This document shows, one piece after another, positions 13,307 through 17,029 of a DNA stretch of 17,029 nt. Both the position numbers and the translations under genes were made by a program. The DNA comes from Spartobacteria bacterium (GTDB lineage Bacteria > Verrucomicrobiota > Verrucomicrobiia > Chthoniobacterales > UBA10450). Under the pieces are notes generated by a model. That model was not told the origin of the DNA. It did not search any database and worked only from the letters and a program-made list of their open reading frames with translations. How positions within the stretch are numbered: position 1 is the stretch's first letter; the number at the start of each line of letters is the position of its first letter. The DNA is taken from the NCBI GenBank assembly GCA_021324035.1, contig JAJPJU010000098.1:1-17029 (forward strand). Direction: 5' to 3'.

Positions 13307-14152
13307 ATGGAACCCACACCGCCACCAGTGCCGTCAACGCCGCCCCCGCCAACGCCACAACCGCCGCGTGGTTGGTGGTCACGAAACTGGAAGTGGTTTG
13401 TTCCAACCGGGTGTTTTACCTTCCTCGTCATCGGCGCTTTGTTTGTCGTTTGCATCGTGTTCTTCGCGTTCAGCGTCATCAAATCATCCGACGCTTACCA
13501 AACTGCGCTCGCCCGCGCAAAACAGGACCAGCGGGTAACCGCCGCCCTCGGAACCCCAATTAAGGATGGATTAGTTCCATCCGGAAAAACCAGCGTGAAC
13601 GGTCCATCAGGCGAAGCCGATATCGCAATCCCGATTTCCGGGCCGAAAGGAAAAGGCACAATTTACGCCGTCGGAACAAAGTCGGCGGGTAAATGGGAAT
13701 TTTCCAAACTCACGGTGCAAATTGAAAACGGCGAAACGATCGACCTGAAAGGAGGCTCTCCCAAAGCGGCGACCGAACCTGAAGAGGAGACTCCGAAAAA
13801 TGAGGAAACAACCGATGAGCGCCTCGAATCAATTCAGTTGGCCCGCGAAAACGGTGAACGCCTGCAGCCCGTGGAAAATTTCAAACCCACCGACAACCCG
13901 GAACACATTATTATCAAGCTCACCGAAGGAAACGAAGGGACCCGGGTCAAGACTGTCTGGACAAATGTCAACGCCGGCGGCGCATCCAATCAGAAACTTT
14001 GGACAAAGGAACTCGTGCCCAACGATGACGATCGGGCCGCGGATTTCTCGCTCTCCAACAGCAACAGCAAGGAATTTCCGGCCGGCGACTACAAGATCGA
14101 CGTCTATTTGGACGACGAATTGATCCAGACGGTGCGGTATAAAGTTAAATAA
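13307..14152 (+). CDS. Membrane-anchored protein with Coa1-like domain
   Basis: 281 residues from the ATG at 13307; an in-frame upstream ATG (13241) would add 22 residues without family character. The layout is a proline-rich cytoplasmic N-terminus (2-20), one membrane helix (32-58) and a domain at about 62-146. That domain (SDAYQTALARAKQDQRVTAALGTPI, then GEADIAIPISGPKGKGTIYAVGTKSAGKWEFSKLTV) resembles the Coa1/Tim21-type fold seen in cytochrome oxidase assembly factors. An acidic linker (about 150-172) follows, then a C-terminal beta-sandwich-like domain with FPAGDYKIDVYLDDELIQTVRYKV at its end. A role in oxidase assembly is not shown; no oxidase genes are nearby. It converges on the channel gene with a 9-base gap. 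Confidence 0.78.
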   Translation: MEPTPPPVPSTPPPPTPQPPRGWWSRNWKWFVPTGCFTFLVIGALFVVCIVFFAFSVIKSSDAYQTALARAKQDQRVTAALGTPIKDGLVPSGKTSVNGPSGEADIAIPISGPKGKGTIYAVGTKSAGKWEFSKLTVQIENGETIDLKGGSPKAATEPEEETPKNEETTDERLESIQLARENGERLQPVENFKPTDNPEHIIIKLTEGNEGTRVKTVWTNVNAGGASNQKLWTKELVPNDDDRAADFSLSNSNSKEFPAGDYKIDVYLDDELIQTVRYKVK

Positions 14153-14161
14153 GCGAGACTG

Positions 14162-14830
14162 TCACTCTGCTCGGTCGCTGCCATGCACAATGTGCAAGCC
14201 GACCAGGCGTCCCACTAACGCGACAAGATAAAATTGTCCCAGGATCGCTTCGAGCAGCGCCAGAGTTCGCGCGGCCGCGGTATGCGGAACAATGTCGCCA
14301 TATCCAACGGTCGCGAGCGTAACAAAACTGAAGTAGCGCAACTGCATTACCCGGCCAACGATGTCATGCGGCATTGCCGAGGTCAGCGACATGAACGCGT
14401 CGGGTTGCGCTTCAGCAACAAGTGAATACGCAAACGTCCATGCGTACCCGAGCAGGAGATACGCGCAGATTGCGCCGTAAATCTTGTCCCAGGTAACTCT
14501 TCCACTGCCGAGCACATACGACAAAATCGCAACCGCGAAAAAACCGATAAGCACCATCAAACTCCCGTGCGCGAGCATGATCAGCCAATGACTCGGCGCG
14601 GCCGCCAGCCAAAACGTCATCGCAATAGAAAAAATCGATACGCAGAAACCGATAATGAAAAAGCTTCGCCGCCGGCTGACTGCGTAGGTTGCCGACAGGA
14701 ACACGGCGGCCCCGATGATGTTTAAAATCATCGGTCCATAATAGAAGGACGCTACGAAGGGCTGCACCACGAAGATGACAACCAGCAAGATCAACAACCA
14801 TAAATGCCGGTTCGGATCCGATGCGTTCAT
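14162..14830 (-). CDS. Potassium-channel-like membrane protein
   Basis: 222 residues. The selectivity filter TVGYGD (174-179) sits after a pore helix (QLRYFSFVTLA) and before a last membrane helix (about 190-212), the standard two-helix pore module (Ion_trans_2). Four or five further hydrophobic segments (about 10-30, 33-51, 55-77, 82-108, 118-138) precede the pore. No cytosolic RCK/TrkA domain is present, so gating is not visible. A TTG at 14839 is the extreme open-frame start; I choose the ATG at 14830 (MNASDPNRH). It follows threonine synthase by 16 bases without a strong ribosome site, suggesting co-transcription. K+ selectivity is a family-based inference. Confidence 0.88.
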   Translation of the reverse strand: MNASDPNRHLWLLILLVVIFVVQPFVASFYYGPMILNIIGAAVFLSATYAVSRRRSFFIIGFCVSIFSIAMTFWLAAAPSHWLIMLAHGSLMVLIGFFAVAILSYVLGSGRVTWDKIYGAICAYLLLGYAWTFAYSLVAEAQPDAFMSLTSAMPHDIVGRVMQLRYFSFVTLATVGYGDIVPHTAAARTLALLEAILGQFYLVALVGRLVGLHIVHGSDRAE

Positions 14831-14846
14831 TTTTGCCAAAATGAAT

Positions 14847-16016
14847 CTACGATTCGAACAGGTCGAGATATTTGATGCCTGAGCCGGTGTTGAAGATCAC
14901 GACGCGTTCACCGGAGCTAATTTTTCCAGCCGCGCGAAGTTTTTTCAACGCGACAAAACAGGCTGCGCCTTCGGGAGCAACAAACAAACCTTCCTTCGAG
15001 CCAACTTCCCGCACCGCAGAAATCATTTCCTCGTCATCAATTGCAATCGCGCCGCCATTCGACTTTCGCAAAATGTCCAGCATCAGGAAATCGCCGATCG
15101 CTTTTGGAACGCGCAGACCGGACGCAGTTGTGTGTGCGTTCGGAAATTCGGCTGCGAATTTCTCGCCGGCCTCAAACGCGCGAACGATCGGTGCGCAGCC
15201 GCTTGCCTGAATCGAAAACATCCGCGGCCGCTTCGAATCGATCCAGCCGAGCTTTTCCATTTCATCAAACGCTTTCCACATCCCAATCAATCCAGTGCCG
15301 CCGCCGGTTGGATACAGAACGACGTCCGGCAATTTCCAATCGAGCTGCCCGGCGATTTCGTAACCAAGGGTTTTCTTTCCTTCGATCCGATACGGCTCTT
15401 TCAAGGTCGAAACATCGAACCAGCCTTCTTTCTCTTTCCGTTTTGCGATCTCAGCGCCGCAATCGGTGATCAATCCATCGATAAGAGTGACGTGCGCGCC
15501 GACTTCACGACATTCGATAATGTTCGCGCGCGGTGTGTCGCGCGGCATAAAAACATGCGCTTCGAGTCCCGCGCGCGCAGCATATGCCGCCATAGCCCCG
15601 CCCGCATTCCCGGCGCTGGGTACCGCGAGTTTTTTGGCGCCGAGAAATTTCGCCATTGAGACAGCGACAGTCATTCCGCGAGCTTTGAAACTCTGGGTCG
15701 GATTGACCGATTCGTCTTTGATCCAAAGCTCGACATCAATTTCGCCGCCGAATCTCTTCGCGCGCAATAAAGGCGTTCCCCCCTCGCCCAGCGAGATCGG
15801 TTCGACATCGTTGGGCAATGGCAACAGCTCCCGCCATTTCCACAAAGACGTCCCACGCGCCTGAAAACTTGACTGCTTTAAGCAGTCGAGTTTGCGGATC
15901 GCTTCGAGGTCATAAATCGCGAACAAGGGTTTGCCGCAGGCGACGCAAAGGTTTTGCAATTGTCGCCAATCGTGGCGCTTCCCGCAGGCAGTGCACTCAA
16001 GGTGACTCAGAAGCAT
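14847..16016 (-). CDS. thrC: Threonine synthase (zinc-ribbon type)
   Basis: Converts O-phospho-L-homoserine to threonine with PLP. From the ATG at 16016 it is 389 residues. The N-terminus has a zinc-ribbon-like CxxC pair (HLECTACGKRHDW and LCVACGKPL), seen in part of the family. Then come SLGEGGTPLL, the PLP lysine in NPTQSFKARG, SAGNAGGAMAAYAARAG, YPTGGGTGLIGMWKAF and a C-terminal EGAACFVALKKL and NTGSGIKYLDL. A GTG at 16025 in the same frame lies inside the inverted repeat and would add only three residues. There is no Shine-Dalgarno; the repeat runs to within five bases of the ATG. The channel gene follows. A related carboxylate-modified PLP lyase is possible, but the motifs favour ThrC. 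Confidence 0.9.
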   Translation of the reverse strand: MLLSHLECTACGKRHDWRQLQNLCVACGKPLFAIYDLEAIRKLDCLKQSSFQARGTSLWKWRELLPLPNDVEPISLGEGGTPLLRAKRFGGEIDVELWIKDESVNPTQSFKARGMTVAVSMAKFLGAKKLAVPSAGNAGGAMAAYAARAGLEAHVFMPRDTPRANIIECREVGAHVTLIDGLITDCGAEIAKRKEKEGWFDVSTLKEPYRIEGKKTLGYEIAGQLDWKLPDVVLYPTGGGTGLIGMWKAFDEMEKLGWIDSKRPRMFSIQASGCAPIVRAFEAGEKFAAEFPNAHTTASGLRVPKAIGDFLMLDILRKSNGGAIAIDDEEMISAVREVGSKEGLFVAPEGAACFVALKKLRAAGKISSGERVVIFNTGSGIKYLDLFES

Positions 16017-16020
16017 TTGA

Positions 16021-16096
16021 TCCACAGATTACGCAGATTTACACAGATTTTCCGATTCTGATCCTATAATCTGCGCAAATCTGTAAAATCTGTGGA
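16021..16096. repeat. Long imperfect inverted repeat between thrC and the symporter
   Basis: Arms 16021-16049 and 16068-16096 match in 24 of 29 positions when one is inverted. Each arm is built from three CAGATT units (TCCACAGATT, CAGATTT, CAGATT) separated by 3-base variable spacers, so it is also a short direct-repeat tract. The 18-base centre holds CCTATA. The AATCTGTGTAAATCTG-type unit is a familiar dispersed repeat in environmental bacteria (recollection, not searched). Confidence 0.8.
16065..16070 (+). promoter_or_regulatory. Candidate -10 box (TATAAT) for the symporter
   Basis: A perfect TATAAT at the junction of the inverted-repeat loop and right arm, 22 bases before the proposed GTG start. 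The hexamer 17 bases upstream (CACAGA, 16042-16047) is a poor -35, so the call rests mainly on the -10. Confidence 0.35.
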
Positions 16097-17029
16097 CAAA
16101 ATTTCTTCTGATCGCAGCCCCCCATGGTACCGGCCGTCGCTGACGACCCAGATCATGATCGGTCTCGTCGCAGGCGCGTTGATTGGCTGGCTGCGGCCCG
16201 ATTGGGGGAACAAAGTTTATTTTCTCCGCGACATCTTCATTAACCTGATCAAATCGATCATCGCGCCGTTGGTTTTCTCAACCATCGTGGTGGGAATCGC
16301 GGGAGCGGGCGCGCTCAAAAAAGTCGGTCGGATTGGACTTAAGGCGCTCATATTTTTTGAAATCGTCACGACGGCCGCGCTTTTCATCGGACTCGCGGTT
16401 GTAAATCTGATCAAACCCGGAGTGGGCGTCACTCTCGCGGCCGGCAACGTCGATATTGCCAAGACGATTGGTCAGACCCATGCCCAAAGCCTGACCGACA
16501 TCCTGGTACACATTTTCCCGTCCAGCATCATCGACGCGATGGTGCGTGGCGATGTTCTCCAAATCGTCGCCTTTAGCGTGTTGTTTGCACTCGCGGTTTC
16601 GGCAGTTGGCGATAAAGGCCGGCCCATCGTGCACGCGATGGAGAGTCTCGCGCAGATCATGTTCAAAGTTACCAATTACGTGATGATGTTCGCGCCGGTC
16701 GGTGTCGGCGCGGCCATGGCCCACACGATTGGGACCCAGGGACCGAGCGTGTTGATCAATTTAGGGAAACTGATTCTTTCCCTTTATGTCGCGTTGATCA
16801 TCTTCGCAGTCGTTGTTTTTGGAATCGCAATTTGGATTGCGCGCGTGCCGCTTCGGCAATTTTTCCGCGCGGTGCGCGAGCCGGCGGCGCTCGCATTTGC
16901 CACCACCAGCAGCGAATCGGCGTTGCCCAAAGCAATGCAGGCCATGGAACGATTTGGGGTGCCGCCCTCCATCGTCGGGTTCGTGATGCCAACCGGTTAC
17001 TCGTTCAATCTCGCTGGATCGACCTTGTA
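16092..17029 (+). CDS. Dicarboxylate/amino acid:cation symporter (DctA/GltP family), C-terminus cut
   Basis: A sodium- or proton-coupled transporter for C4-dicarboxylates or acidic amino acids. About 312 residues are visible of roughly 410-440. Evidence: PWYRPSLTTQIMIGLVAGALIG at the N-terminus, SIIAPLVFSTIVVGIAG, VGDVLQ-like RGDVLQIVAFSVLFALAV, YVMMFAPVGVGAAMA, and the reentrant-loop block FATTSSESALPKAM, then FVMPTGYSFNLAGSTL. The reading frame is open from 16062. The first usable start is GTG at 16092, giving MDKISSDRSPPWYRPSL; an ATG at 16155 would delete the conserved N-terminal segment. GTG lies in the right arm of the inverted repeat (in TCTGTGGAC) and has no Shine-Dalgarno. Substrate not resolved. 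Confidence 0.93.
   Translation, partial: MDKISSDRSPPWYRPSLTTQIMIGLVAGALIGWLRPDWGNKVYFLRDIFINLIKSIIAPLVFSTIVVGIAGAGALKKVGRIGLKALIFFEIVTTAALFIGLAVVNLIKPGVGVTLAAGNVDIAKTIGQTHAQSLTDILVHIFPSSIIDAMVRGDVLQIVAFSVLFALAVSAVGDKGRPIVHAMESLAQIMFKVTNYVMMFAPVGVGAAMAHTIGTQGPSVLINLGKLILSLYVALIIFAVVVFGIAIWIARVPLRQFFRAVREPAALAFATTSSESALPKAMQAMERFGVPPSIVGFVMPTGYSFNLAGSTL

Noticed and set aside
15818..16069. Plus-strand open frame ending in a QITQIYTDF-like peptide
   Set aside because: The tail is a translation of the inverted repeat, and the rest is antisense to thrC. This is a common spurious ORF pattern.
16021..16096. CRISPR-like array of CAGATT units
   Set aside because: Units are about 7-10 bases with 3-base spacers arranged as an inverted repeat. 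There are no 25-40-base repeats with unique spacers and no cas genes.

Overview
This window of about 17 kb (roughly 55% GC) is dense bacterial housekeeping sequence. The gene content fits a Verrucomicrobiota-type genome, possibly a soil Chthoniobacterales relative. Supporting features are a GxxExxY gene, a small poly-threonine secreted protein, an S1 protein with six S1 domains and a Lys-rich tail, and several families of short palindromic intergenic repeats. That assignment is inference; no rRNA or other phylogenetic marker is present.

Positions 1-8229 are a run of minus-strand genes. In transcription order they are: a secreted thioredoxin-like protein; cystathionine beta-synthase; a cystathionine gamma-lyase/synthase (together a transsulfuration pair); chorismate synthase (aroC); a CvpA-like membrane protein; a GxxExxY protein; gatB; and glycerate kinase, cut by the left edge. 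Two junctions are 4-base ATGA overlaps (thioredoxin-like/CBS and aroC/cvpA). The other gaps hold REP-like paired hairpins, a triple hairpin, or the inverted repeats around the GxxExxY gene. The repeats sit at gene ends: one supplies the gatB stop codon, and one repeat unit lies in frame inside glycerate kinase.

Positions 8230-8549 form a divergent intergenic region with a good sigma-70-like promoter and a leader hairpin in front of rpsA (ribosomal protein S1). rpsA is followed 9 bases later by a small two-helix membrane protein. Facing them is the C-terminal stub of a surE gene, then a YkgJ-type cysteine-cluster protein and an HI0933/YhiN-type flavoprotein, again joined by an ATGA overlap.

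Positions 12745-17029 hold a strong terminator hairpin, a small secreted protein, a divergent membrane-anchored protein with a Coa1-like domain, a potassium-channel-like protein and threonine synthase. The last gene is a DctA/GltP-family symporter cut by the right edge. Threonine synthase and the symporter diverge from a large imperfect inverted repeat that reaches both start codons and contains a TATAAT box.

I see no phage, CRISPR, tRNA, rRNA or known defence system. The most unusual material is the repeat ecology: a GxxExxY gene that exactly fills a space between inverted repeats, GTAG-headed REP pairs, a repeat translated inside an enzyme, and repeat-supplied start and stop codons. The truncated surE is also notable.
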